The notes: generated by a model not told the origin, from the sequence alone. A stretch of DNA of 64,000 nucleotides from Tenacibaculum holothuriorum (GCF_002120225.1 NZ_LAPZ01000015.1:52357-116356), one strand, 5' to 3'. Numbered from the stretch's first letter, positions 50,731 through 60,130 are shown. Numbers and translations are program-made.

Positions 50731-53700
50731 ATGGCTCAAAAACGCTGTTTTTTTATTTTTTTTATGCTTGTGCTAAGTTTAAATGCACAAGAAAAACCAA
50801 AAGAATTTCGTTCTAAGTTTTTTGAGGTTACTAAAGATACAATTCAGTTAGATACATTAAGTATAAATTCACAACGATTTCGAGTTCTAAATCAAGAGGG
50901 AAAAGTAATTCCTACTTCAGATTATTTTATAGACTTTGCCAAAGCAAAACTGTTTGTTAAAAATGAAAAGTATTCTCAAATAACTGTTGAATACTATCGT
51001 TTTCCTGATTTTTTAACCAAAATATATGCTCCTTTTGATGATAAATTAATTGTAGAAAACTCTGGTAATACAGGGAAGTTATACAGTTTAACGACCAACA
51101 AGAAGAAGTCAAATATTAAATTGTTTGATGGATTAAAAACCTCTGGTTTTATCGCGAGAGGAATTACTGTAGGAAACAATCAAAATGCAGTAACTAACTC
51201 TTCTTTAGACTTAACGATTGAAGGAAAATTATCGAGTAAAGTTTCTATTCGAGCAAATATTTTCGACACGAATATTCCGCTTCAAGAAAACGGATACTCT
51301 CAAAATATTACTGATTTTGATCGAATTTTTGTGGAACTTTTTAGTAAGAATTGGCGAATAAAAGGAGGTGATATTTCTATAAAAAATAAAGACAGTTATT
51401 TCTTAAATTTTGAGAAGCAATTAGCAGGTTTAGAAGTAGAAGCAAATATCAATAAAAAGGTAAATACATTAGCTTCTGGAGCAGTTGTAAGAGGAAGGTT
51501 TTCTTCTTTTAATTTTGTGGGAGTTGAAGGAAATCAAGGTCCGTACAAAATATTTGGAACAAATAATGAACCAGGAATTGTAATTATTTCTGGTAGCGAT
51601 CGAGTGTATGTAAACGGACAATTGTTAGAAAGAGGAGAAAACAAAGATTATGTAATAGATTATAATTTGGCAGAAATTAGGTTCAATACAACCTTTCCTA
51701 TTAACAATGATATGAGAATTCGTGTTGAATTTCAATATTCAGATAGAAATTATACGCGATTTTTCACTTACGAAAAAGCAGCATATAAAGACAATAAATT
51801 CTCAATTGCAGGATATTTTTACAATGAAAATGATGCGAAAAACCAACCGTTACAACAAAGTTTATCCGACAATCAAAAGCAATTGTTAGCCAATGCAGGA
51901 AACGATATTTCTAAAATGTTTGCTCCTAGTGCTTTTCGAGATGAGTATTCTCCTAATCGAATTCAGTACAAAAAAGTACAACAAGGTGGTGTTGAAGTTT
52001 TTGAATATTCTACCAATGAGAATGATGAGCTTTATGGGGTAACTTTTACCAATGTAGGAACAAACCAAGGAAATTATGTAGTTGATAGAACTATTGCAAC
52101 AGGAACGATTTATCGATATGTTGGAAATAATAATGGAAATTTTAATCCTGTTGTTCGATTAGTCGCTCCAACGAGTTTGCAAATTTTTGATGTAAATACG
52201 AGCTACAAACCCACTGAAAAAACGGAAATAAAAGCAGAATTAGCCTACAGTAATAATGACGAAAATTTGTTTTCAGCGATTGATGATGAAAAGAATAAAA
52301 AAATCGCAACAAAAATTGATTGGAATCAGGTTTTAATGGATACAAAATGGAAGTTAAAAAGTAATCTGAAATATAAATTCATTCAAGATAATTTTAAGAC
52401 GGTTGAACGTTTTCAAAATGTAGAATTTAATAGAGATTGGAATTTGTTGAACCCTACAGGAAATCAGCATGAGATAGGCGTAGAATTGATATTACAAAAA
52501 AAGAGAGATCAATACATATCGTATGCTTTTAATCATTTGAATTTTACCAATTCATTTAATGGAAATAAACATCAAATACAATCAAAATTCCGAAGTGAGA
52601 AAACATCTTTTTCTTTTGATGGTAGTATGTTGAATAATACTTCGATAAGGGCAAAAGATCAGTTTTTTAGAATGAAATCTTCTGTGGAAAGAAGTTTTAA
52701 TAAATATTGGATTGGAGGTAAATTAGGTTTTGAAACTAATCAACAAAAAGAACAAAACACGAATCAATTTCTATTAACAAGTCACCGATTTAAAGAATAT
52801 GAAACGTATATGGGAATTGGCGACACCGCAAAAGTTTTCGTAAAGTTTGGTGTGAATTACAGAACAAACGATAGTATTAAATCGAATGAATTTACTGAGG
52901 TTAATAATAGAAAAACTTTTTTTGTAAACAGTAAATTAATTCAGAATAAACGTACCAATTTATCAGTATTTGCTAATTATAGAATTACAAACAATGCTTT
53001 TACCAACAACGAAAAAGCGTTGAATTCTAAAGTAGTTTACAATCAGCGATTTTTTAAAAACTTTTTGCAGTTAAGTACGATATACGAAACATCTTCGGGT
53101 AATATAGCCAGACAAGATTTTGTGTACGTTAAAACCGAACCTGGACAAGGTTATTACACTTGGATAGATTATAACAATGACGGTATACAGCAGTTTAATG
53201 AATTTGAAGTAGCGCAATTTCAAGATCAAGCAGATTATTTACGAGTAGCGCTTCCTAACCTGAGATATATTCCTACTCAAAGAGCGAAAATTAAACAATC
53301 GATAACGCTAAATGCATCTCAATGGAAGGATAAAAACGGAATTAAAAAAATGGCTTCACATTTTTACAATCAAACTTTTTTGTTGATTGATAATGAAAGG
53401 GAAAAAAATGCGAGTTCGTTTCATTTCAATCCGTTTAATATGAGTGAAACAAATTTGTTAGGACTCACATTTAATTTTAGAAATAATCTTTACTTCAATA
53501 GAAGTTTACAGCATTATAGTATGGTGTATACCTACGGAAAAACGAGAAATAAACAGCAGTTTAGTATCGGAAATCAAGAAAGTAATTCTTTTGTACATCA
53601 GTTAGAGTTTATTCATAAGTTATCAAAATTTTGGTTGTTTGAGTTAAAAGGAATTATATCTGAAAACAAGTTAGAAACTCAGAATTTTGTAAGTAGAAAT

Positions 53701-54108
53701 TTTAAAATAGCAAGTAACGAATTGCAACCAAAATTTTCTTTTCTGTACTCTAAAGACCATCGTTTTTCGTTGTTTTATCATTTCAAGAAAAAGAAAAATG
53801 AAGTGGCAAGTTTTGAATCACTTCAGCAACAAAAAATAGGAGCAGAATATTTTTTTATTGGTAAAAAGAAAAATCAGTTAAGTGCCAGCGTAAATATGTT
53901 TTTAAACGATTTTGAAGGGAATTCGAATTCACCAGTAGGTTATCAAATGTTAGAAGGATTACAAGTTGGGAGAAACTATACTTGGAACTTACTATTTAAT
54001 CAACGATTGAATTCTATTTTGCATTTAAACCTAAATTATTTGGGTAGAAAGAGTGAAAATTCAAAAACCATTCATACAGGAATGGTACAATTAAAAGCGA
54101 TTTTTTAA
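50731..54108 (+). CDS. large outer-membrane beta-barrel protein, unnamed family
   Basis: A signal peptide (about 1-19, VLSLNAQ) is followed by 1,100 residues. The first 330 include an N-terminal strand-rich domain, FIARGITVGNNQNAV, and RVYVNGQLLERGENKDYVID with YNLAEIRFNTTFPI, a motif that recalls repeats in SprA and other large Bacteroidota translocon-like proteins. The remainder alternates aromatic strands in barrel fashion (for example YFNRSLQHYSMVYTYGKTR). No plug or TonB box is seen. It begins 37 bases after the feo operon and may depend on its own promoter. The function is unknown. Confidence 0.75.
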   Translation: MAQKRCFFIFFMLVLSLNAQEKPKEFRSKFFEVTKDTIQLDTLSINSQRFRVLNQEGKVIPTSDYFIDFAKAKLFVKNEKYSQITVEYYRFPDFLTKIYAPFDDKLIVENSGNTGKLYSLTTNKKKSNIKLFDGLKTSGFIARGITVGNNQNAVTNSSLDLTIEGKLSSKVSIRANIFDTNIPLQENGYSQNITDFDRIFVELFSKNWRIKGGDISIKNKDSYFLNFEKQLAGLEVEANINKKVNTLASGAVVRGRFSSFNFVGVEGNQGPYKIFGTNNEPGIVIISGSDRVYVNGQLLERGENKDYVIDYNLAEIRFNTTFPINNDMRIRVEFQYSDRNYTRFFTYEKAAYKDNKFSIAGYFYNENDAKNQPLQQSLSDNQKQLLANAGNDISKMFAPSAFRDEYSPNRIQYKKVQQGGVEVFEYSTNENDELYGVTFTNVGTNQGNYVVDRTIATGTIYRYVGNNNGNFNPVVRLVAPTSLQIFDVNTSYKPTEKTEIKAELAYSNNDENLFSAIDDEKNKKIATKIDWNQVLMDTKWKLKSNLKYKFIQDNFKTVERFQNVEFNRDWNLLNPTGNQHEIGVELILQKKRDQYISYAFNHLNFTNSFNGNKHQIQSKFRSEKTSFSFDGSMLNNTSIRAKDQFFRMKSSVERSFNKYWIGGKLGFETNQQKEQNTNQFLLTSHRFKEYETYMGIGDTAKVFVKFGVNYRTNDSIKSNEFTEVNNRKTFFVNSKLIQNKRTNLSVFANYRITNNAFTNNEKALNSKVVYNQRFFKNFLQLSTIYETSSGNIARQDFVYVKTEPGQGYYTWIDYNNDGIQQFNEFEVAQFQDQADYLRVALPNLRYIPTQRAKIKQSITLNASQWKDKNGIKKMASHFYNQTFLLIDNEREKNASSFHFNPFNMSETNLLGLTFNFRNNLYFNRSLQHYSMVYTYGKTRNKQQFSIGNQESNSFVHQLEFIHKLSKFWLFELKGIISENKLETQNFVSRNFKIASNELQPKFSFLYSKDHRFSLFYHFKKKKNEVASFESLQQQKIGAEYFFIGKKKNQLSASVNMFLNDFEGNSNSPVGYQMLEGLQVGRNYTWNLLFNQRLNSILHLNLNYLGRKSENSKTIHTGMVQLKAIF

Positions 54109-54156
54109 GCACTAATAATTCTACTACTTTAAAACTAGTTGATTAAAAAAATCGCG

Positions 54157-54164
54157 TACTTTTG
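54157..54164 (+). promoter_or_regulatory. -7 promoter box of the small barrel gene
   Basis: TACTTTTG matches TAnnTTTG exactly, 51 bases before the ATG, with a TTG at 54139-54141 as a possible -33 element. Confidence 0.55.
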
Positions 54165-54215
54165 TGGCATTATAATTGAGAAAAAAATCGTTATACTTTT
54201 ATAAAAAACAAATTC

Positions 54216-54701
54216 ATGAAGAAAATTTTATTAGTAGCAGTTGTTTTTATTAGCTCATTTGCTAACGCACAACAAGAAGTAAGACTAGATTTAGGAGATG
54301 CTTTAGTAATGAAAACGTTAGAGGTTTCTTACGAATATTATTTGACCGATAAATCTTCAGTAGGTATGTCGGCATTATTTAACTTTGAAAAAAGAAGTGC
54401 AGATTTTAGATATAATGAAAAGAATATGTTTACTCCATATTTTCGTCATTATTTTACGACAAATCAAAACTGGAATTACTTCGGAGAAGTGTTTTTAGGA
54501 ATCAACTCAGGAGAAAAAGAGATTAATGGATCTTATGTAGATTATACCGATGGAGCTTTAGGAGTTTCAATAGGATCTAAATATGTGTCTGATGGTGGTT
54601 TTGTAGTGAGTGCACATGCAGGAGTTGGTAGAAATATGTTTAGCGATAATTCACCAATACTAGCACCAAGAATTGGTTTAGCTTTAGGGTATAGATTTTA
54701 A
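54216..54701 (+). CDS. small outer-membrane beta-barrel protein, DUF3575-like
   Basis: A signal peptide (about 1-18, ISSFANAQ) precedes an eight-strand-like barrel of 143 residues: LVMKTLEVSYEYYLTDKSSV, TPYFRHYFTT, YFGEVFLGINSGE and the final LAPRIGLALGYRF, which ends in the aromatic residue typical of outer-membrane proteins. The layout fits DUF3575-type proteins. It has its own promoter and terminator. The function is unknown. Confidence 0.82.
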   Translation: MKKILLVAVVFISSFANAQQEVRLDLGDALVMKTLEVSYEYYLTDKSSVGMSALFNFEKRSADFRYNEKNMFTPYFRHYFTTNQNWNYFGEVFLGINSGEKEINGSYVDYTDGALGVSIGSKYVSDGGFVVSAHAGVGRNMFSDNSPILAPRIGLALGYRF

Positions 54702-54720
54702 TATCAAGAAAATAAAAAAT

Positions 54721-54745
54721 AAAAGCTCGCTTTAAGCGGGCTTTT
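54721..54745. terminator. terminator overlapping the brnQ stop codon
   Basis: AAAAGCTCGCT pairs with AGCGGGCTTTT (one G-U pair) around a 3-base loop that contains the complement of the brnQ stop. T runs on both strands allow use in both directions. Confidence 0.8.
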
Positions 54746-56006
54746 TTATTGTAATTAGGTTTGTAATAATAAAACTAAGTATTGTTGGTAGTACCCAACC
54801 TAAATGCTTTGAGGCTAATGGAATAATTTTTATGATTCCTACTAAATGTTTCTTGTCAATTATAAATTGTAAAAAATCAGGAACACTAAAAATAAACGTT
54901 ACGAGCACTACAATTTTAAAAACAATTGCTGAAGTGTATTTTTGAGGAAGTACATTCAGTAAAATTAAAACAATGGTAATAGGATAAATAAACATTAAAG
55001 CTGGTAGTGCAATTATAATAATATAATGTACATCGAATTGCCCAACAAGAACACCTAAAAGACACCCTATAATTGCCGTAACTAAATACGCTTTTTGTGA
55101 ATTATTGAAGAGTCCTTTAAAGTAATCGGCAGTACCAGTAATAATTCCTACAGCAGTAGTAAAGCAAGCTAAAGCAACTAAGGAACTTAAAAAAACAGTA
55201 CCAATATTTCCTAAAGTTTGTGTGCTTATACCTTTTAAAACATCGGTTCTTGTGGCTTCTTCGGAAAAAGTGCCTCCAAAAATAGCTCCATTATATATTA
55301 AACCTATGTAGATAACGAATAAGCCAATACCAGCTATAAACCCAGCTTTGGTAATGAGTTCTTTTTTAACTTCAAAAGAAGTGTTTTTATTAAAGTTCAT
55401 AGAGATTACTAAAACTCCACCAACTACCACTGCACCAATAGCGTCAAAAGTTTGGTAACCTTCTAATAAACCATCAATAAAAGGCGTGTTAAAAGTTGTT
55501 GCGCTTATAGTTTCTGGAGCAGCAAAAATCCCCACAAAAATTATGCTTAATAAAATAAGAATGATAAGCGGTGTTAAGAATTTACCGAGCAAACTCAATA
55601 CTTTTGATCGATTTATTACAAAGAAGAAAACTAAAATAAAGTATACAGAACTCGTAACTAATGAACTCACGTTAAAGTAAGGCTGAATTGCCATTTCATG
55701 AGTTACAGAAGCAGTTCTTGGAGCGGGTAAAGCAATAGAAATCGTGTATACAATTAAGCAATATGCAGTACTGAAAATAGGCGATACTTTTTTACCAAAA
55801 TCAAACATAGTACCTTGAAGACGAGCATGAGCTAAAATTCCTAGAATTGGAATTATAACTGCAGTGATAAAAAATCCGATAGCAACTAAAGACCAATTTT
55901 CACCAGCATTTTTACCCAAAAAAGGAGGTAAAATTAAGTTTCCTGCCCCAAAAAACATTGAAAATAAGGCAAAACCAGTAATTAAGACTTCTTTTGTTTT
56001 ATTCAT
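54732..56006 (-). CDS. brnQ: branched-chain amino acid transport system II carrier protein
   Basis: This LIVCS-family carrier takes up Leu, Ile and Val with sodium or protons. About twelve membrane helices are visible, with the family start LITGFALFSMFFGAGNLILP and the conserved GYQTFDAIGAVVVGGVLV. The length of 424 residues is normal. The last codons and stop lie inside a terminator hairpin. It diverges from the alpha/beta hydrolase gene across 36 bases. Confidence 0.94.
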   Translation of the reverse strand: MNKTKEVLITGFALFSMFFGAGNLILPPFLGKNAGENWSLVAIGFFITAVIIPILGILAHARLQGTMFDFGKKVSPIFSTAYCLIVYTISIALPAPRTASVTHEMAIQPYFNVSSLVTSSVYFILVFFFVINRSKVLSLLGKFLTPLIILILLSIIFVGIFAAPETISATTFNTPFIDGLLEGYQTFDAIGAVVVGGVLVISMNFNKNTSFEVKKELITKAGFIAGIGLFVIYIGLIYNGAIFGGTFSEEATRTDVLKGISTQTLGNIGTVFLSSLVALACFTTAVGIITGTADYFKGLFNNSQKAYLVTAIIGCLLGVLVGQFDVHYIIIIALPALMFIYPITIVLILLNVLPQKYTSAIVFKIVVLVTFIFSVPDFLQFIIDKKHLVGIIKIIPLASKHLGWVLPTILSFIITNLITIKKPA

Positions 56007-56017
56007 TGCTTCCGATT

Positions 56018-56025
56018 TATCTTTG
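56018..56025 (+). promoter_or_regulatory. -7 promoter box of the alpha/beta hydrolase gene
   Basis: TATCTTTG matches TAnnTTTG exactly, 18 bases before the ATG at 56043. Confidence 0.55.
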
Positions 56026-56042
56026 CCGAATATACAGTAAAA

Positions 56043-56813
56043 ATGATTTTAAAATATAAAGAGCTAGAGGTTTTTTATTCTGTAGAGGGTACAGGAAACG
56101 CTATTGTTCTACTACATGGTTTTTTAGAGAATTCTACCATGTGGAAAGATATTGTAAAAGAGCTTTCTATAAAAAATAAAGTTGTGTGTATTGATTTGCT
56201 AGGACATGGAAAAACCAGCTGCCAAGGATATATTCATACCATGGAAGATATGGCTGTTGTTGTTAAAGAGGTTTTAAGAGAATTAAGACTACGAAAAGTT
56301 ATTATTATAGGGCATTCTATGGGAGGTTATGTTGGGTTAGCATTTGCAGAAAAATATCCAGAGAATTTAAAAGGATTATGTTTGTTAAATTCAACATCGC
56401 AGGCTGATAGTGAAGAAAGAAAAGAACTTCGTTTAAGAGCTATACAAATGGCACAAACTAATTATAAAGCTTTAGTTTCTATGTCAATTACTAATTTGTT
56501 TGCTCTAGAAACTAGAAACCAATTTTCAAAAGAGATTGAAATATTGAAAGAAGAAGCCTTACAAATACCTGTGCAAGGCTATATAGCAGCAACTCATGGT
56601 ATGAGAGAAAGAACTAATAGAGAGAATGTTTTGTTTTCAATTCAAAAAAAGCTTTTAATTGCTGGAGAAAACGACCCGATTTTACCTTTTGAATCTGTTC
56701 GTAAAGAAGCACTAAAAACGAAAACTCCATTACAAATTTTACCGAACGGACATATGAGTCATATTGAGACAAAAGAAGAATTAATTACTGTTTTAAAAAA
56801 CTTTGTAAAGTAG
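56043..56813 (+). CDS. alpha/beta hydrolase
   Basis: The fold is clear: IVLLHGFLENSTMWKDIV with the oxyanion HG, DLLGHGKTS, the nucleophile Ser92 in IIGHSMGGYVG, the Asp region LLIAGENDPILPFES and the catalytic His in LPNGHMSHIE. The length of 256 residues matches small esterase or MenH-like enzymes. The substrate is unknown. It lies upstream of upp with a 70-base gap that contains a promoter-like TAATTTCG (56859-56866). Confidence 0.9.
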   Translation: MILKYKELEVFYSVEGTGNAIVLLHGFLENSTMWKDIVKELSIKNKVVCIDLLGHGKTSCQGYIHTMEDMAVVVKEVLRELRLRKVIIIGHSMGGYVGLAFAEKYPENLKGLCLLNSTSQADSEERKELRLRAIQMAQTNYKALVSMSITNLFALETRNQFSKEIEILKEEALQIPVQGYIAATHGMRERTNRENVLFSIQKKLLIAGENDPILPFESVRKEALKTKTPLQILPNGHMSHIETKEELITVLKNFVK

Positions 56814-56883
56814 TTTGTAATAATGCGTCATCAACGAAAATGAAGTTTTTCTTTTTCGTAATTTCGCAGCAAATATATTTAAC

Positions 56884-57537
56884 ATGCACATTCATCATAT
56901 AGGAAAAGAAAATTCAATATTAAATACCTTTTTAGCAGAAATTAGAGCAGTAAATGTTCAAAAAGATTCAATGCGATTCCGAAGAAATATTGAACGAATT
57001 GGTGAAGTATTAGGGTATGAATTAAGCAAAAGTTTATCTTTTACTAACAAAGAAATTACAACTCCGTTAGGAACAAAAGAAACCGCTATAATTGATAACG
57101 AAGTTGTTTTGTGTTCTATTCTTCGAGCTGGTTTACCGTTGCATAATGGGTTGTTAAATTATTTTGATGACGCCGAAAATGCATTTATTTCAGCATATCG
57201 TCATCACCCAAATAATGATGCTGAATTTGAAATTGTTGTTGAGTATTTTGCTTCTCCTGCAATCGAAAATAAAACCTTGTTATTAGCAGATCCTATGTTG
57301 GCTACTGGGCAATCTTTAGTGGCAGTTTATGAAGCTATTAAAAAATACGGTACGCCAAAAGAAATTCATTTAGTGTCTGTAATTGGATCTAATGACGGAG
57401 TTGAGTTAATTAAAAATCACTTTCCAGAAAACACTCACCTATGGATTGCCGATATCGATGAAAAATTAAATGATAAAGGGTATATAATTCCTGGTCTTGG
57501 CGATGCAGGTGATTTAGCTTTCGGAGCAAAAATGTAA
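56884..57537 (+). CDS. upp: uracil phosphoribosyltransferase
   Basis: Upp salvages uracil to UMP with PRPP. The PRPP loop is LLLADPMLATGQSLVAVYEA, and the uracil-binding part is GYIIPGLGDAGDLAFG. SILRAGLPLHNGLLNYF is the conserved middle section. The length of 217 residues is normal. A 31-codon open stretch continues in frame after its TAA; it is described separately as a candidate repeat. Confidence 0.95.
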   Translation: MHIHHIGKENSILNTFLAEIRAVNVQKDSMRFRRNIERIGEVLGYELSKSLSFTNKEITTPLGTKETAIIDNEVVLCSILRAGLPLHNGLLNYFDDAENAFISAYRHHPNNDAEFEIVVEYFASPAIENKTLLLADPMLATGQSLVAVYEAIKKYGTPKEIHLVSVIGSNDGVELIKNHFPENTHLWIADIDEKLNDKGYIIPGLGDAGDLAFGAKM

Positions 57538-57633
57538 ATCAACTACCTCGAGGAAAGCAAGCCTACGAAATATTCCAAACAATTTGAAGCAAACCTTGGA
57601 GAATTAACCCCTTGGTTATCGCCCTGCGATTAA
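57538..57633. repeat. GC-richer candidate interspersed repeat after upp
   Basis: The segment has clearly higher G+C than its surroundings and contains CCTCGAGG (palindrome), AACC...GGTT and TCGC-cct-GCGA pairings. It stays open for 31 codons in frame with upp after its stop, ending TPWLSPCD. The phrase TCAACTACCTCGAGG...CAAGCC resembles short elements scattered at 3' ends in flavobacterial genomes (from memory). It fills the convergent gap between upp and the DUF6427 gene. Confidence 0.5.
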
Positions 57634-58532
57634 AGAAAAAAGCTTACAAACGATAGCGTAACAAAAACTATTAGGAGAACATCAACTAACCATTTTCTTT
57701 CTATTAACTCTATTCCATTTGTTAACACAATAGCTGTTGGAAAGAATAAAAATTGTAATTCACTTACTTGTCTTTCGTTAATCAATCCTACGATAAAGAC
57801 ACTACAGGCTAAGTGTATGAGTACTAGAATCCAGCTTTTTCTAAAAGTGTTTTTAATAGATAATGTTTTTGGCGTTTTCATCAAAAGTGAAAAAATCATT
57901 AAAACACCAATCAAAATAATAGGAATTAAATACTTGTTCGATAAATAAAAATCGAAATTTAATTGGTCTTTCCATTTAAAAAGTTGAGTAAATAATTCCA
58001 TCTTATCATACCAAAAACAATATGTAAAGTATAGAAATAATGGTGGAAAGAATCCAATGATCGGAGTTAATAACGTTTGATAGGTAAACCGTTGGTGTAA
58101 ATAAATTGAAGCATATAACAATATTGCAAAACAAGCAGTTAAAGGCTCAATTAAAAACGATATTCCTAACCATAAACCACCATCAAATAATTTATGTAAC
58201 GTGTTTTTTGATGATTTTAAGCTATACACTTTTCTTAAAAAAAGTAAAGAAGTTATGTTAGCATAAAATGTGTTGTTGAGCTGAATTACCTCAGAAAAAG
58301 AACCAATTAATAAGACGTAGAATAAAAACGCATACGAATTATCGAAGGTTAAGTTATTCTTGGCAATTATAAAGTTGAAAACCGAAAAAATAACAATAAA
58401 CCAAAAAAGTTCTTTAAGACTATCTAACGAAAATCCATTAGAAAAAGTAACCATTAAAAAATAACAAAGAAATAGTGTAAATAACACTACAAAGTTTACG
58501 GGTTTAGATTTTCCGAAAAAATTGGCTAACAT
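57630..58532 (-). CDS. DUF6427 family membrane protein
   Basis: The 300-residue protein is almost wholly hydrophobic with about ten helices. It starts MLANFFGKSKPVNFVVLFTL, and includes NTFYANITSLLFLRKVYSLK and LLTPIIGFFPPLFLYFTYCF. It matches the DUF6427 family, which in flavobacteria lies between upp and the DUF6341 gene, as here (family call from memory). The topology suggests an inner-membrane enzyme or transporter, and no catalytic motif is obvious. Confidence 0.83.
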   Translation of the reverse strand: MLANFFGKSKPVNFVVLFTLFLCYFLMVTFSNGFSLDSLKELFWFIVIFSVFNFIIAKNNLTFDNSYAFLFYVLLIGSFSEVIQLNNTFYANITSLLFLRKVYSLKSSKNTLHKLFDGGLWLGISFLIEPLTACFAILLYASIYLHQRFTYQTLLTPIIGFFPPLFLYFTYCFWYDKMELFTQLFKWKDQLNFDFYLSNKYLIPIILIGVLMIFSLLMKTPKTLSIKNTFRKSWILVLIHLACSVFIVGLINERQVSELQFLFFPTAIVLTNGIELIERKWLVDVLLIVFVTLSFVSFFL

Positions 58533-58544
58533 GGTTTCTTTTTA

Positions 58545-58552
58545 TATTTTTG
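58545..58552 (+). promoter_or_regulatory. -7 promoter box of the DUF6341-trmB unit
   Basis: TATTTTTG matches TAnnTTTG exactly, 25 bases before the start at 58577. Confidence 0.55.
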
Positions 58553-58576
58553 CAAGCGTAAATATACTTATAAGAT

Positions 58577-58798
58577 ATGATAGCAGGTAATATTTTTAGA
58601 TGGATTGGTAGCTTATTTACTGATTTCTTATTCTTACCATTTGATTGGTTGCGTTTAACACTAGCAAAAGGAAATGCAGGTTGGTGGACTTCAAATGCAG
58701 TAAATTGGATTTTTGTTTTAATTTTATTTGTTCTTCTTGGTTACTGGATGAAAGAATCTGTAAGATTCTTAAAAGAAGGAACAGAAGATAGAGCATAA
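58577..58798 (+). CDS. DUF6341 family small membrane protein
   Basis: The 73-residue protein has an amphipathic N-terminus (NIFRWIGSLFTDFLFLPFDW) and one clear membrane helix (AVNWIFVLILFVLLGYWM), with an acidic C-terminus (KEGTEDRA). It is conserved at this place in Flavobacteriaceae and was sometimes mislabelled uracil phosphoribosyltransferase because of the neighbouring upp gene. trmB follows after 12 bases. The function is unknown. Confidence 0.82.
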   Translation: MIAGNIFRWIGSLFTDFLFLPFDWLRLTLAKGNAGWWTSNAVNWIFVLILFVLLGYWMKESVRFLKEGTEDRA

Positions 58799-58810
58799 TT
58801 ACTACGCAAT

Positions 58811-59482
58811 TTGGGAAGTAAAAATAAATTAAAACGTTTCAAAGAAAATGAAACGTTTGCTAATGTAATTCAACCTACCAGAGAAGAAGTAACCGCAAAC
58901 TTTCAATACAAAGGAAAGTGGAATACTTTTTTTAACAACGATAATCCTATTGTTGTTGAACTAGGATGTGGTAAAGGTGAATATACAATTGCACTCGCAG
59001 AAAAAAATCCAGACAAGAACTTTGTTGGAATCGATATTAAAGGAGCTCGTTTTTGGCGTGGAGCTAAAACTGCGATTGAAAATGATATGAAAAATGTTGG
59101 TTTCGTAAGAACGCAAATTGAATTAATCGATTTGATTTTCGCTGAAAACGAAGTTGATGAAATTTGGATTACGTTCCCAGATCCGCAAATAAAATATAAG
59201 AGAACCAAACACAGAATGACCAATTCTGAATTCTTAAAAAAATACCACAAAGTATTAAAAGAAGAAGGATGTATAAACTTAAAAACAGATAGTGAGTTTA
59301 TGCATGGTTATACCTTAGGTTTATTACATGGTGAAGGACATGAAGTTTTACATGCAAATCACGATGTGTATAAAAATGTGTACAGTCCAGAAGAAGTAAC
59401 TGGAACACAAACTTTCTACGAAAAGCAATATTTAGAGCAAGGAAAACCGATAACTTACGTCAAATTTAGAGTGAAGTATTAA
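58811..59482 (+). CDS. trmB: tRNA (guanine-N7)-methyltransferase
   Basis: TrmB methylates G46 in the tRNA variable loop. The AdoMet site is VVELGCGKGEYTIALAEK, followed by NFVGIDIKGARFWRGAKTA and the family motif WITFPDPQIKYKRTKHRM. The length of 223 residues is normal. The start codon is TTG (TTGGGAAGT), because no ATG precedes the conserved N-terminus. It belongs to the DUF6341-trmB transcription unit, and a LysE gene follows after 16 bases. Confidence 0.95.
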   Translation: MGSKNKLKRFKENETFANVIQPTREEVTANFQYKGKWNTFFNNDNPIVVELGCGKGEYTIALAEKNPDKNFVGIDIKGARFWRGAKTAIENDMKNVGFVRTQIELIDLIFAENEVDEIWITFPDPQIKYKRTKHRMTNSEFLKKYHKVLKEEGCINLKTDSEFMHGYTLGLLHGEGHEVLHANHDVYKNVYSPEEVTGTQTFYEKQYLEQGKPITYVKFRVKY

Positions 59483-59498
59483 AACACTCTAAATTTTT

Positions 59499-60110
59499 AT
59501 GATTTTATCGCACTTAGTATTAGGTTTTGTAACATCTTACATTGGTTATACGCCACCTAGTATGCTCAATATTACAGCAAGTAAAATTACCATTGAAAAT
59601 AATAAAAAAGTAGCTCGTCAGTTTATCTGGGGAGCTTCTTTAGTTGTACTTATTCAGGTTTTTTTAGCAGTTTTATTGTCTTCTTTTTTAGAAGAATATC
59701 CAGAATTAATTAATTGGGTAAAGAAAACAGCAGTGGTTGTTTTTGCTATTTTGTCGGTAGTTTTTATTTACAAAGGACTGTCAAAAAGTAAGGAAGTTAC
59801 TTCTAAAACTATACAAAACGGATTCCTTTTTGGTTTGTCATTATCATCAATAAACATGTTTGCTATTCCGTTTTTTGCCATTGCACATTCCTCTTTTGTT
59901 ATGCATGGTTGGGCAATGTCTGGACTAACATGTACATCAGTTTTTGGAATAGGAACTGTGCTAGGAACTTTTGCTATTTTAAGTAGTTATATTTATTTAG
60001 CACAAAAGCTACAAGGAAAATTGTTGTCTTATTCAAAATATTTGAATGTTTGCATTGGAATAATTACTGGATTTGTAGCAATTTATTCAGCTGTAAAATT
60101 GTACTTTTAG
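59499..60110 (+). CDS. LysE family exporter
   Basis: The 203-residue protein has six hydrophobic segments typical of LysE/RhtB exporters, with SYIGYTPPSMLNITASKITI at the N-terminus in place of the usual GPGP-like entry, and GFLFGLSLSSINMFAIPFF in the middle. These proteins export amino acids or related compounds, and the substrate is not known. It lies between trmB and the alkyltransferase-like gene, all on the plus strand. Confidence 0.85.
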   Translation: MILSHLVLGFVTSYIGYTPPSMLNITASKITIENNKKVARQFIWGASLVVLIQVFLAVLLSSFLEEYPELINWVKKTAVVVFAILSVVFIYKGLSKSKEVTSKTIQNGFLFGLSLSSINMFAIPFFAIAHSSFVMHGWAMSGLTCTSVFGIGTVLGTFAILSSYIYLAQKLQGKLLSYSKYLNVCIGIITGFVAIYSAVKLYF

Positions 60111-60130
60111 TCTATAGAATCATTTTTAAA

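Noticed and set aside
60050..60130. Longer N-terminus for the alkyltransferase-like gene
   Set aside because: It lies wholly within the LysE coding region and before the conserved start MEKKSENFFERVYEVAR.
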